From contig JAHUUI010000001.1 in assembly GCA_019218315.1 (NCBI GenBank), positions 417,722-481,721 on the forward strand: a stretch of 64,000 nt of DNA, given 5' to 3'. The position numbers and the translations under genes are program-made. The stretch comes from Cardiobacteriaceae bacterium TAE3-ERU3. Lineage in GTDB: Bacteria > Pseudomonadota > Gammaproteobacteria > Cardiobacteriales > Cardiobacteriaceae. Under the pieces are notes generated by a model. That model was not told the DNA's origin. It ran no database searches and saw nothing but the letters and a program-made list of their open reading frames with translations. Positions 29,189 through 37,883 of this stretch are shown here, piece after piece (positions within the stretch are counted from its first letter, which is position 1; every line of letters starts with the position of its first letter).

Positions 29189-29235
29189 TACCTTAAATTG
29201 ATGTTTAAGGTACTCGTGGCTTTATAGCAAGCCAC
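29189..29235. promoter_or_regulatory. Two adjacent dyads upstream of argG
   Basis: TACCTTAAA and TTTAAGGTA (6-nt loop, 29189-29212) are followed by GTGGCTT and AAGCCAC (29216-29235). They lie in the 258-nt gap between divergent argG and the DegV gene. They do not match the ArgR box. They could be operators or a leader structure. Confidence 0.4.
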
Positions 29236-29376
29236 TACGGAAATAGCGGCTTGGAGACAATTTGAAGAACAAAGAGACTATACCAACGTTTGTTATACTG
29301 ATTTTATGTTAATGTACATAATTAATTTGTTTAGGTGTACTGTCCATATTATGGATAATCTTTGGATAGAAATACA

Positions 29377-30228
29377 ATGAAAGACTGGATTGTCGCTGCT
29401 GATTCAACAAGCTGCCTGGATTTCGTTCAGGTTGAGCACAATATCGAAACGCTACCTCTATATTTGCATATGCATGGCAAACGACTTCGTGATGTTATTG
29501 ACATCAGCTCTGAAGATTTTATCCGCTGGATGATCAAATATCCTGAGGAATTACCTTATTCATCACCACCTGAAACCAAAGATATTGTTCTGCTTTATGA
29601 AGGATGGGTAAAACGTGGCATCAAAAAAGCCATCTTAATTACCTTGTCTTCCAGAATCAGTGAGACATACCAGCGTGCATTACGCATTGCACAGCAATAC
29701 CGCGACCGTATTCACATTGAGGTATTTGACTCACGTACAACACTCTACGGTCAGGCGATGCTCGCACTTGAAGCAGAAAAGCAAATGAGCAAGGGTATTC
29801 CACTTGCAGCTGTTATTGCGCAGCTTGAATATCTGCGTTCGCATAGCAGAGTCTATTTCACTGTCGGCAAGCTGGACTACCTGATAAAAAACGGCCGCCT
29901 GTCGCCTACAAAAGGAATGATTGGCCGGTTATTTAATATCAAGCCAATCATGTACTTCGACAGCAGCGGCACAATCACTCCCGTAGATAAAGTCCGTAAA
30001 CTGACGAGTGCACAATCACGTATTATTAATCAGGTGAAGCAATTTATTGGTCCGCGTAAAGCACAAATCTACGTCATGCGCTCTCTTGATAAAGCAGGTG
30101 AAGATTTTGAACAAACAGTAAGTGACACTTTTCCGGATCATGAGGTAATCAGCTTACCTCCTTCACCAGTAATCGCTTGCCATACAGGCCCTGCGCTTTA
30201 CGGCTTTGGTACATATATACCCTATTAA
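29377..30228 (+). CDS. DegV family (fatty-acid-binding) protein
   Basis: The 283-residue protein has the DegV two-domain pattern. The N-terminus is IVAADSTSCLDFV, the central region ILITLSSRISETYQRA and EVFDSRTTLYGQ, and the C-terminal segment VIACHTGPALYGFG. DegV/FakB proteins bind a fatty acid and, in Firmicutes, present it to the kinase FakA. In this gammaproteobacterial setting no FakA is visible. The ATG at 29377 is preferred to the TTG at 29362. rlmH follows 12 nt downstream. Confidence 0.85.
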   Translation: MKDWIVAADSTSCLDFVQVEHNIETLPLYLHMHGKRLRDVIDISSEDFIRWMIKYPEELPYSSPPETKDIVLLYEGWVKRGIKKAILITLSSRISETYQRALRIAQQYRDRIHIEVFDSRTTLYGQAMLALEAEKQMSKGIPLAAVIAQLEYLRSHSRVYFTVGKLDYLIKNGRLSPTKGMIGRLFNIKPIMYFDSSGTITPVDKVRKLTSAQSRIINQVKQFIGPRKAQIYVMRSLDKAGEDFEQTVSDTFPDHEVISLPPSPVIACHTGPALYGFGTYIPY

Positions 30229-30240
30229 TTCAACATTGAT

Positions 30241-30711
30241 ATGCACATCGAACTAATCGCCATAGGGCAAAAAATGCCAAGCTGGGTTAACGAAGGCTTT
30301 GAAGAATATCGCCAGCGACTACAAGCTGACGTCACGCTCTCACTCACTGAAATTCCGTTGCAAAAACGCGGCAAAGCCAGTCAGCTTGCCAGCGCACGGG
30401 CTAAAGAAAGTGAGCAGGTGATGAAGGCGATTGATGACGATGCTTATGTCGTCACCCTCGATATTCCGGGCAAAATCCACACCAGCGAATCACTTGCTGA
30501 CCGACTGCGGTTCTGGCAGGAAAATACACGCAAGATGGTGCTGATTATCGGCGGGCCGGAAGGGCTAAGCCCGGAAATGAAGGCACGCGCCAATGAAAGC
30601 TGGTCTCTCGGCAAGCTGACGTTGCCGCACCCACTGGTGCGTATCGTCGTCGCGGAAGCCCTTTACCGCGCATGGTCAATCAACAACAACTTACCTTACC
30701 ATCGCGCTTAA
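30241..30711 (+). CDS. rlmH: 23S rRNA pseudouridine-1915 N3-methyltransferase
   Basis: The 156-residue SPOUT methyltransferase has a trefoil-knot signature VLIIGGPEGLSPEMKARA and a C-terminal LPHPLVRIVVAEALYRAWSI. It modifies pseudouridine 1915 in helix 69 of 23S rRNA. It probably forms an operon with the DegV gene. Confidence 0.96.
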   Translation: MHIELIAIGQKMPSWVNEGFEEYRQRLQADVTLSLTEIPLQKRGKASQLASARAKESEQVMKAIDDDAYVVTLDIPGKIHTSESLADRLRFWQENTRKMVLIIGGPEGLSPEMKARANESWSLGKLTLPHPLVRIVVAEALYRAWSINNNLPYHRA

Positions 30712-30887
30712 GCACTTCTCAAAACAAGTTTTATTTTTTAAATCAAAATCTTGATGTGATTTTTGCTTTCTCATCTCGATGGCTTTTTTGATCTAGCCGT
30801 GATCAATTACGTTATTGTAAACACGTACCAATATGATAACGCTTTGCATTAAGATGTTCGCCTTAATCAATTCAATTGGAGAAGTTT

Positions 30888-31784
30888 ATGAAAAAAACGA
30901 TCCTTGCAGCCCTTTGTGCTTTAACCCTACCTGTTTCTGCATTTGCGGTTGATATTGAATCCGCACGCGGCACCATCGATGCACCGGAGAACCCACAAAA
31001 AGTGGTAACTTACGACATTGGTGTACTTGATACGCTAGACGCACTTGGCGTAGAAGTTGCCGGTGTGCCTAACAAATTGTTTGTCGATTACCTTGAGAAA
31101 GGTGATGCGGAAGAAGTCGGTACATTGTTTGAGCCAAATATTGAAGCACTTGCAGCTTTACAGCCAGACTGGGTTGTTGTTGCTGGTCGCTCAGCCAAAC
31201 AATACGATGCTGTCGGACAAGTTGCGCCCACAGCTGATCTTACCATCGCCAGCGAAGACCTCTACAATCAGGCATTGACCCGCCTTGATGACCTCGGCAA
31301 AGTCTTCGGTAAGGAAGACGAAGCAGCGGCGATCAAAGAGCGCCTCAACGGCCTGCGCGATGCAGTTAAAGCCAAGACCGAAGGTACTGGTAAAGCGCTG
31401 ATGCTGCTGGTGAGTGGCCCTAAAATCTCACTTTACGGCCCCGATTCTCGCGGCGGCTGGTTAGAGAAAGATCTTGGCTTTGATCTCGTTGAAGCCGAGC
31501 GCGCGCCAAATGTCCACGGTGGCTCTGAAGGTATCTCATTCGAATACATTGCCGAAGAAAATCCTGATTGGCTGATCGTGATCGACCGCGCTGCGGCAAT
31601 CGGTAAGGATGACCTCGAAAACGCCAAATCGGTGCTCGACAATGAGGTCGTTGCGCAAACCAACGCATGGAAAAATGGCAATGTGATCTATCTAAACCCA
31701 GCTGATATTTATATCGCGGTAGGTGGTGTTCAAGCGATGGAAAACATCATGAAGCAGCTTGATGAAGAGCTTCCGGCCAAATAA
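30888..31784 (+). CDS. Siderophore ABC transporter, periplasmic binding protein
   Basis: The 298-residue protein has a cleaved signal (SAFA, near residue 21). It then shows the type III periplasmic-binding fold of the CeuE/FatB/YclQ group: VTYDIGVLDTLDALGVEVAGVP, the hinge helix after WVVVAGRSAKQYD, and PDWLIVIDRAAAIG. It binds a ferric siderophore, probably catecholate or mixed hydroxycarboxylate as in that subgroup, and delivers it to the permease encoded next. GGAGAAG fits the ATG at 30888. It is a close paralogue of the protein at 41156-42061. A weak Fur-like site (TGATAAC core) lies about 60 nt upstream. Confidence 0.9.
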   Translation: MKKTILAALCALTLPVSAFAVDIESARGTIDAPENPQKVVTYDIGVLDTLDALGVEVAGVPNKLFVDYLEKGDAEEVGTLFEPNIEALAALQPDWVVVAGRSAKQYDAVGQVAPTADLTIASEDLYNQALTRLDDLGKVFGKEDEAAAIKERLNGLRDAVKAKTEGTGKALMLLVSGPKISLYGPDSRGGWLEKDLGFDLVEAERAPNVHGGSEGISFEYIAEENPDWLIVIDRAAAIGKDDLENAKSVLDNEVVAQTNAWKNGNVIYLNPADIYIAVGGVQAMENIMKQLDEELPAK

Positions 31785-31810
31785 ACCATCGTTTACAAAC
31801 AGGCCAAGAG

Positions 31811-31876
31811 ACTCATACGACACATAAAGATGCGTGATCTTATTTGGATACCAGCTTTGCCCGTATGAGTTTTTTG
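31811..31876 (+). terminator. Hairpin with T-tract after binding-protein gene
   Basis: ACTCATACG pairs with CGTATGAGT across a long internal region, directly followed by TTTTTT. It may reduce read-through from the binding-protein gene. Confidence 0.45.
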
Positions 31877-31894
31877 GATCAAGCTATAGCGATC

Positions 31895-31924
31895 AAGGCG
31901 TAGCTATTGCTGCGCCTTTTCTTT
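31895..31924 (+). terminator. Attenuator-like hairpin before the permease gene
   Basis: GGCGTAGC and GCTGCGCC (TATT loop, one G-T pair) are followed by TTTTCTTT, ending 14 nt before the permease ATG. Partial termination would give more binding protein than membrane components, as is common in ABC importers. Confidence 0.55.
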
Positions 31925-31937
31925 GATCAACAAAATT

Positions 31938-32897
31938 ATGCCCAATCGAGTTCATCCCATTGCCGCCATTGCACTACTGCTGGTGCTATTCATTATTAGC
32001 CTCTTTATTGGCGTGAGCAGTCTGACTTTGAGCAACTTACTCGAGCCCGATAAGCTGGAAATTTTCCTCGTCAGCCGTGTACCGCGTAGCTTCGCCGTTT
32101 TATTAACCGGTGTTTCAATGGCAGTTGCCGGGCTGGTGATGCAAATGGTGGTGCACAACCGCTTCGTCGAGCCGACCACAGCCGGTACTGCACAAGGTGC
32201 AGCACTGGGCTTGCTCGCAGCCATTTTACTGTTCCCGTCCGCACCGGTGATGGGCAAAATGCTGATCGGTAGTGCTGGTGCAATCATCAGTATGTTGGTC
32301 TTTTTGCGCATGGCACGCCATATTCCACCATCTGACCCATTGCTACTACCATTAGTCGGGCTGATTTATGGCGGCGTCCTCGGTGCATTGGTCACTTTTA
32401 TCGCTTACGAAAAAGACTTACTGCAAGTGGTGGAAATTTGGTTTAACGGTGATTTTTCCGGCATTTTGCGCGGCCGTTACGAGCTTTTATGGGCTGGTGG
32501 CGTGGCTGCAATCATGCTTTATCTACTTGCCGACCGCCTGACTATCGTCGGCATGGGTGAGCAGATGAGTCACGCACTCGGCATTCCGTACCGGCAGCTG
32601 GTGTTGCTCTCTATGACCATGGTTGCCGTGATGACAGCACTGGTCGTCATCACCGTTGGTATGGTGCCCTTTATCGGGCTGGTTGTGCCCAATATTGTGC
32701 GCCGCTTTGTTGGTGACAATATCCGCCATGCTCTGCCGTGGGTCGCTTGGACGGGTATGGTTATGTTGCTTATTTGTGACATCCTCGCGCGCACCATTCG
32801 CTTTCCCTATGAAATACCGGTCAGCGTCATTTTTGGCGTCATTGGTGCAGTGATCTTTCTGTATTTATTGATTCGCCCCATTCGCCAAAAAAATTAA
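31938..32897 (+). CDS. Siderophore ABC transporter permease 1 (FecCD family)
   Basis: The 319-residue membrane protein has 9-10 hydrophobic helices. The conserved SRVPRSFAVLLTGVSMAVAG near the N-terminus and the cytoplasmic coupling segment VGMVPFIGLVVPNIVRRFVG are those of FecCD/CeuB/FatD permeases. The ATG at 31938 is preferred over the TTG at 31923; neither has a strong ribosome-binding site. It pairs with the second permease at 33592-34548. Confidence 0.9.
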   Translation: MPNRVHPIAAIALLLVLFIISLFIGVSSLTLSNLLEPDKLEIFLVSRVPRSFAVLLTGVSMAVAGLVMQMVVHNRFVEPTTAGTAQGAALGLLAAILLFPSAPVMGKMLIGSAGAIISMLVFLRMARHIPPSDPLLLPLVGLIYGGVLGALVTFIAYEKDLLQVVEIWFNGDFSGILRGRYELLWAGGVAAIMLYLLADRLTIVGMGEQMSHALGIPYRQLVLLSMTMVAVMTALVVITVGMVPFIGLVVPNIVRRFVGDNIRHALPWVAWTGMVMLLICDILARTIRFPYEIPVSVIFGVIGAVIFLYLLIRPIRQKN

Positions 32898-32953
32898 TCG
32901 TTTAATATGGCGACTTACCATAATTACCCAAATACCCCACCCAGGAATCAAAA

Positions 32954-33517
32954 ATGGCCAAACGACTACAGACTTTCTCAATAGCTATACTCAGCCTCAT
33001 GGCTATTACCGCCGTTGCAGCCGACTGCGATAGCGGCAATGACTGCTTCCAAAAAGCCGATGAAGCCCTGATCACAGGCAACTATGAGCAAGGATTCGAG
33101 CTCGCCAACCAAGGCTGTGACAAAGGCAATGCCGATTCATGCGCTGCAGTTGGTACCATGTACCAGCTTGGGCGCGGTGTGGCACAAGACATCGAGCAGG
33201 CCAACCGCCATCTCGAGCAAGCCTGCGAACTCGGCAGTGGTGATGGCTGTGCAGTACTTGCCAGCGTTTACTTGAGTGGCCAAGGTGTAGCGCAAGATCT
33301 TGATAAAGCCTACAGCATGGCAGCCAATGGTTGTAATGTAGACAACGCCATTGCCTGTATGTTGCTCGGATCGATGCAACTTTCTGGTCAAGGCAGCACT
33401 CAAGACATTGAAGCAGGGCAAGCCAATCTCGATAAAGCCTGCTCCATGGAACCACTGGTATGCCCATCAATCGAGCAAATCCGTGATGCGGCCAAGCAAG
33501 CTGGCGTAATTCAATAA
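32954..33517 (+). CDS. Secreted Sel1-repeat protein
   Basis: The 187-residue periplasmic protein has a signal peptide (cleavage after AVAA) and about four cysteine-containing Sel1 repeats. Each repeat has the form DKGNADSCAAVGTMYQLGRG with paired Cys, as in Helicobacter cysteine-rich Hcp proteins. It is inserted between the two permease genes of a siderophore transporter, same strand and with 56- and 74-nt gaps. A protein-protein adaptor role in the periplasm is inferred from the repeat type. No metal-binding motif beyond the Cys pairs is apparent. Confidence 0.8.
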   Translation: MAKRLQTFSIAILSLMAITAVAADCDSGNDCFQKADEALITGNYEQGFELANQGCDKGNADSCAAVGTMYQLGRGVAQDIEQANRHLEQACELGSGDGCAVLASVYLSGQGVAQDLDKAYSMAANGCNVDNAIACMLLGSMQLSGQGSTQDIEAGQANLDKACSMEPLVCPSIEQIRDAAKQAGVIQ

Positions 33518-33591
33518 TGTCATTCGCGCAGCATCAGGGCCATACGCCCTATACAGCCAGTCAGGACACTGAATAACCCTTTACTATAATC

Positions 33592-34548
33592 ATGCCAACC
33601 ACACGCTACACCCACCGCCTCCTCATTCTCCTTATGCTACTCGCGATCAGTACTGCTGTTTTTCTTTTTTGGCAAAGCCGTGGCAGTTGGGATTTAATCT
33701 TGCCGTTTCGTGGGCAAAAAATTATCGCTCTACTGCTTACAGGTAGCGCGATAGCCGTTGCCACCATCGTCTTCCAGACGCTCACCACCAACCGCATCCT
33801 CACTCCTTCGATTATGGGGCTGGATGCGCTGTATTTACTGCTGCAAATTGTTGCCGTCGCGGTGCTTGGTGGAAGTGGCTATGCCCAGCTCGATGCACGC
33901 TGGCAATTCCTGATCGATGTTGTCTTAATGATGGGCGTCGCCGGGCTGCTGTTCGGCGTCCTGATGCGTTATTTCAACCGTGAACTCTATCGCCTGCTGC
34001 TGATCGGCGTGATTTTTGGCGTACTGTGCCGCAGCCTGACCAGCTTTGTTTCACGCGTACTCAGCCCTGAGGACTATGCAGTATTCCAAGGTGCGGCGTT
34101 TGCCCAATTTAATCGCATCGACAGCACCCTGCTCGGCGTTGCTGCGATTTGCATGATCATTTGCTTAGCCATTATTTGGCACAATCGCCACGTTCTCGAC
34201 ATCATCGCGCTTGGGCGCAACCCCGCTATTGGGCTCGGCATAAACCACAAGCGCGTCATGACCGGGCTGATGATGACCGTTGCCGCACTTGTCGCCATCT
34301 CTACTGCACTTGTTGGCCCGGTATTGTTCTTCGGGTTACTGGTCAGTGCTCTCACTTATCGCTTATTCCCCGTTCCTTACCACCGTATTTTGTTGCCCGC
34401 TGCTGCGCTGCTTGCCGGCCTCGTACTCGTTGCCGGACAACTCATCTTTGAGCGCCTTCTCGGCTTTGCGGCTACCCTTAGTGTGGCAGTCGAGCTGCTT
34501 GGCGGCGTCGTATTCATCATTCTGTTACTCAAAGCAAAACGCCTATGA
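33592..34548 (+). CDS. Siderophore ABC transporter permease 2 (FecCD family)
   Basis: The 318-residue polytopic protein is of the CeuC/FatC/YclO type. Basic N-terminal residues are followed by about nine helices, with LPFRGQKIIALLLTGSAIAV near the start and the coupling segment STALVGPVLFFGLLVSALTY. The stop overlaps the ATPase start (ATGA, 4 nt). It forms a heterodimeric channel with the product of 31938-32897. Confidence 0.9.
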   Translation: MPTTRYTHRLLILLMLLAISTAVFLFWQSRGSWDLILPFRGQKIIALLLTGSAIAVATIVFQTLTTNRILTPSIMGLDALYLLLQIVAVAVLGGSGYAQLDARWQFLIDVVLMMGVAGLLFGVLMRYFNRELYRLLLIGVIFGVLCRSLTSFVSRVLSPEDYAVFQGAAFAQFNRIDSTLLGVAAICMIICLAIIWHNRHVLDIIALGRNPAIGLGINHKRVMTGLMMTVAALVAISTALVGPVLFFGLLVSALTYRLFPVPYHRILLPAAALLAGLVLVAGQLIFERLLGFAATLSVAVELLGGVVFIILLLKAKRL

Positions 34549-35300
34549 TTACCGTCCAACACCTCAATCACGCCTACGGCAAGGCACCTATTCTTCAAGA
34601 TATCAATCTCACCTTACCCAGCAAACAACTCAGCGCTATCATTGGCCCAAACGGTGCAGGTAAATCGACCCTGCTCAGCCTCATCGCACGCCTTGAGACC
34701 TTACAAAGTGGCGAAATACATATCGACGACATGAGCATCCGCGACACACCGACCGCAAAGCTCGCGCAGAAAATGGCAATCTTGCAGCAGCATACCCAGT
34801 TTCTCAGCCGCCTGACCATTAACGACCTACTGCTGTTTGCACGCTATCCGTACCACAAAGGCCGCCCGAAAAAGCATGACCACGACACCGTCGCGCAAAT
34901 GCTCGATTACTTCCAGCTCAGCGACTACCGCCAGCGCTTTATCGATGAACTCTCTGGTGGTCAACGCCAGCGTGCCTTGGTCGCGATGGTCTTTGCACAA
35001 GACACCGACCTCATTCTGCTCGACGAACCACTTAACAACCTCGACATGTACCACGCGCGCCAGCTGATGCAAACCCTGCGTACCGCCGTTGATGATTGGG
35101 GAAAAACCATTGTCATCGTCCTACACGACATTAATTATGCCAGCCACTACGCTGACCACATCACCGCCATGCAAGACGGCAAAATATTTGCCAATGGAAA
35201 CACCCGCGACGTCCTTACCCAAAGCACAATCAGCAATTTGTACAACATCGAAGTCGATATCATTGAGCATCACGGCAAGCCGCTGTGTGTACACTTCTAG
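34545..35300 (+). CDS. Siderophore ABC transporter ATPase
   Basis: The 251-residue ABC ATPase is of the FepC/CeuD/FatE group. Walker A is GPNGAGKSTLLSLIA, the Q-loop is in MAILQQHTQFLSR, the signature is ELSGGQRQRALVAMVFA, Walker B is DLILLDEPLNNLD, and the H-loop is VLHDINYASHYADH. It overlaps the upstream permease by 4 nt and energises the importer. No terminator was seen in the 187-nt gap to the patatin gene. Confidence 0.95.
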   Translation: MITVQHLNHAYGKAPILQDINLTLPSKQLSAIIGPNGAGKSTLLSLIARLETLQSGEIHIDDMSIRDTPTAKLAQKMAILQQHTQFLSRLTINDLLLFARYPYHKGRPKKHDHDTVAQMLDYFQLSDYRQRFIDELSGGQRQRALVAMVFAQDTDLILLDEPLNNLDMYHARQLMQTLRTAVDDWGKTIVIVLHDINYASHYADHITAMQDGKIFANGNTRDVLTQSTISNLYNIEVDIIEHHGKPLCVHF

Positions 35301-35487
35301 GTAATGCCATCACGAAATACACAATCTTCGGAGCAATACGCTTTGCGGATCTCACAGTAAAGATCGCTGTATTAGAAAATTACTTCATACAATATAGCGA
35401 CACAGCTTAATAGCGAATTTAAACGATTAAACCAATTGATCGAGCGTCCGTTATAATCGCGTTTCTATCTACCAATAGAAACAGACC

Positions 35488-36804
35488 ATGAAATTACACC
35501 ACCTGCTTTTGACGCTCGCCGCACTCGTCTTTTATGGCTGCGCAAGTACGCCTTTTGAGCCCGCTGCAACCATCAGCGATGTCGCGCAGAACGAAGGTTA
35601 TCGCGCCAACAACCTGATCAGCGAAAAATACCGCCACGATCCATTGTTCGTCACCGTGATGTTTTCTGGTGGAGGCTCGCGCGCAGCAACCTTTGGTTAC
35701 AAAGTGCTTGAAGCACTGCGTGAGCAAGATGACGGCAAAGGCGGGCATTTACTCGACCATGTCGGGCTGACATTTGGCGTCTCTGGTGGGTCTGTCATAT
35801 CTATGTACTATGCCTTGCATGGCGAAGATACCTTCCCTCGCTTTGAGCAAGTATTTCTACGCCAGGACTTTCAGGGCAACGTACTGGATAAGCTGTTTTC
35901 ATCAGACTATCTATTTTGGCTGTCCTCCCCAGAATATGGCCGTGGCGACCTGCTCGCACGCCAATTTGACGAACACCTTTTCCACGGTGCAACTTTTGGC
36001 GACATCCTCAAGCAGCGCAAAGGCCCCATGTCGATCATTACAGCCAGTGATTTCACCGCCGGACATCGCTTCAATTTCATTCAAGATTATTTCGACATCA
36101 TCTGCCTTGATCTCGGCAAATACTCCATCGCACGCGCAGTTGCTGCATCGAGTGCTGTACCGGTTATCTTTACCCCAATCACCATCAACAACAACGCTGG
36201 CAACTGCAATTACCGGCCATCCAAGCTGATCGCAGGTGCTGAAAAAAGTGCTGAATCGGTCAGTGAACCGACTGACCTTGCCGCTGTTCGCGACGCTTTC
36301 TCCGATCGCAACAAGCGCCCGTATCTGCACCTGGTTGATGGTGGGCTGAGTGACAACCTCGGCTTGCGTACCCTGCTCGATTTATCACATCTAAGCGATC
36401 AAAGCGAAGCGCTACCCATTGCGGTTGATCACCATGAAAAGCTGGTTTTTATCAGCGTTGATGCAGCGCGAGACATCGATTACAGCGCCGATAAAACTGC
36501 GAAAATACCCTCTATTACTACAGTAATAGAAAAGGCGATCGACAATACCATCGACCGCTACTCACATGAAACCGTGCGTCAGTTCGAGCGCTATCTCGCC
36601 AGCGAAAGCAACAATCTTCCGGTCGATGTGTATTTCATTCGCTTGAACCTTGCTGACCTCAAGCCATCGCCACTGCGTGACAAAGTTCAAAGTATGTCTA
36701 CCAGCTTCCGAATTGAGGCAGATGAAATAGAAGCGCTACAGGAAGCCGTGGCTGAGCTACTCGATCAATCCGAAGCCTACCAGCGCTTACTGAATAGCTT
36801 GTAA
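35488..36804 (+). CDS. Patatin-like phospholipase lipoprotein
   Basis: The 438-residue lipoprotein has lipobox VFYGC (Cys18). The patatin domain has an oxyanion motif MFSGGGSRAATFGY, nucleophile Ser99 in TFGVSGGS and the dyad aspartate in LHLVDGGLSDN. Patatin lipases hydrolyse phospholipid or lysophospholipid. With a lipid anchor, the site of action is the envelope or cell surface. The C-terminal 100 residues are helical. It stands between the siderophore transporter and the AraC gene on the same strand. Confidence 0.88.
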   Translation: MKLHHLLLTLAALVFYGCASTPFEPAATISDVAQNEGYRANNLISEKYRHDPLFVTVMFSGGGSRAATFGYKVLEALREQDDGKGGHLLDHVGLTFGVSGGSVISMYYALHGEDTFPRFEQVFLRQDFQGNVLDKLFSSDYLFWLSSPEYGRGDLLARQFDEHLFHGATFGDILKQRKGPMSIITASDFTAGHRFNFIQDYFDIICLDLGKYSIARAVAASSAVPVIFTPITINNNAGNCNYRPSKLIAGAEKSAESVSEPTDLAAVRDAFSDRNKRPYLHLVDGGLSDNLGLRTLLDLSHLSDQSEALPIAVDHHEKLVFISVDAARDIDYSADKTAKIPSITTVIEKAIDNTIDRYSHETVRQFERYLASESNNLPVDVYFIRLNLADLKPSPLRDKVQSMSTSFRIEADEIEALQEAVAELLDQSEAYQRLLNSL

Positions 36805-36838
36805 ATGGGCACGCTAGATATTGCTCATGTTAATATTA

Positions 36839-36863
36839 AGGTGACGCATTGATAATGACACCT
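36839..36863 (+). promoter_or_regulatory. Fur-like site / dyad upstream of the AraC gene
   Basis: AGGTG and CACCT arms flank CATTGATAATGA, which contains the exact Fur heptamer TGATAAT. Either Fur control or self-control by the AraC protein would be normal for a siderophore regulator gene. Confidence 0.4.
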
Positions 36864-36879
36864 ATTCACAATCAATACT

Positions 36880-37797
36880 ATGCCACCAACCCCGATTACG
36901 CTGAATCATGAAGACTGGCAGCAAACCGTATCATCTGCGGTTTGCTCGATTCACACCTGCACCCGCCCCGAAGTGCAAAGCGCTATCGAGCAGCACCATT
37001 TTCGCGATGGCTTTAGCCTTATGCGCCAATCTTTCACCAGCCACGCTCCGGTATGGCATCCGCCATTTGCCGATACGGGCTACATTGGCTTGTGCTTTGC
37101 GTTCAGTAATGCCGACAGCGACAGCCTTGCCCTCAAGCACCTTTATCACCGGCAAATGAATATCACCAGTGGTTATGCCTTTGACGGCGCAATCAATTAC
37201 GCCACCGGCCAGCCACAGCACTACATCGCTTTGCAATTCTCACCTGACTACCTCGACAGCCTTGCCGAACAGGCCACCTTACCTAACTGGCTACAACGCC
37301 TGCGCCGCGAACGCGGTATCATCGAGCGTATCACCGTACCGCAGCGCCTGCGCGAACGTGCATGGCACATGCTCAAGCAACCACCAGCCGTACAGCTCAC
37401 CAGCCGCCTGCGCATGGAATCTGCCGCGCTGGACTGGCTTGCCGACTGTCTTGAACTACGCCTCTCAAGCAGCAAGCACGACCCGCGCATCGACGACGTC
37501 ATCGACATCATCCACAATGAATACGATCAGCACCTGACCATTGCCAAGCTTGCACAACGCTGCGGCATCAACACCTGCGACCTCAAAGCTGGCTTCAAAC
37601 GCCGCACCGGTCACACCATCAATACCTACCTCACCCGCACCCGCCTGCAAGCCGCTGAATTACTGCTCGGCGAGCGACCGGATTTGAGCATCAATATTGT
37701 TGCCGCCTTGTGCGGCTACCAACCCGGCCACTTCAGCGCCACCTTCAAAAAGCATCACGGCGTCACGCCACAACAGTGGCGACAAAACGCCCGATAA
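36880..37797 (+). CDS. AraC-family regulator, PchR/YbtA-like
   Basis: The 305-residue regulator has an N-terminal sensing domain of the type seen in siderophore regulators (PchR, YbtA, AlcR) and a C-terminal double helix-turn-helix. The latter includes LTIAKLAQRCGINTCDLKAG and INIVAALCGYQPGHFSATFKK. A PchR-type regulator activates receptor genes when its ferric siderophore is present. It is followed by the monooxygenase, receptor and binding-protein genes, which are its likely targets. Ligand identity is unknown. Confidence 0.88.
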   Translation: MPPTPITLNHEDWQQTVSSAVCSIHTCTRPEVQSAIEQHHFRDGFSLMRQSFTSHAPVWHPPFADTGYIGLCFAFSNADSDSLALKHLYHRQMNITSGYAFDGAINYATGQPQHYIALQFSPDYLDSLAEQATLPNWLQRLRRERGIIERITVPQRLRERAWHMLKQPPAVQLTSRLRMESAALDWLADCLELRLSSSKHDPRIDDVIDIIHNEYDQHLTIAKLAQRCGINTCDLKAGFKRRTGHTINTYLTRTRLQAAELLLGERPDLSINIVAALCGYQPGHFSATFKKHHGVTPQQWRQNAR

Positions 37798-37883
37798 TTG
37801 CAGCAAAAAATGCCCGATAGTCGCATGAGCGAACAATAAAAAACGCTAATCTTTCGCATTCAATTTTTATACGAAAAACGAAT

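Noticed and set aside
29189..29212. ArgR operator before argG
   Set aside because: The dyad does not match the ARG-box pattern.
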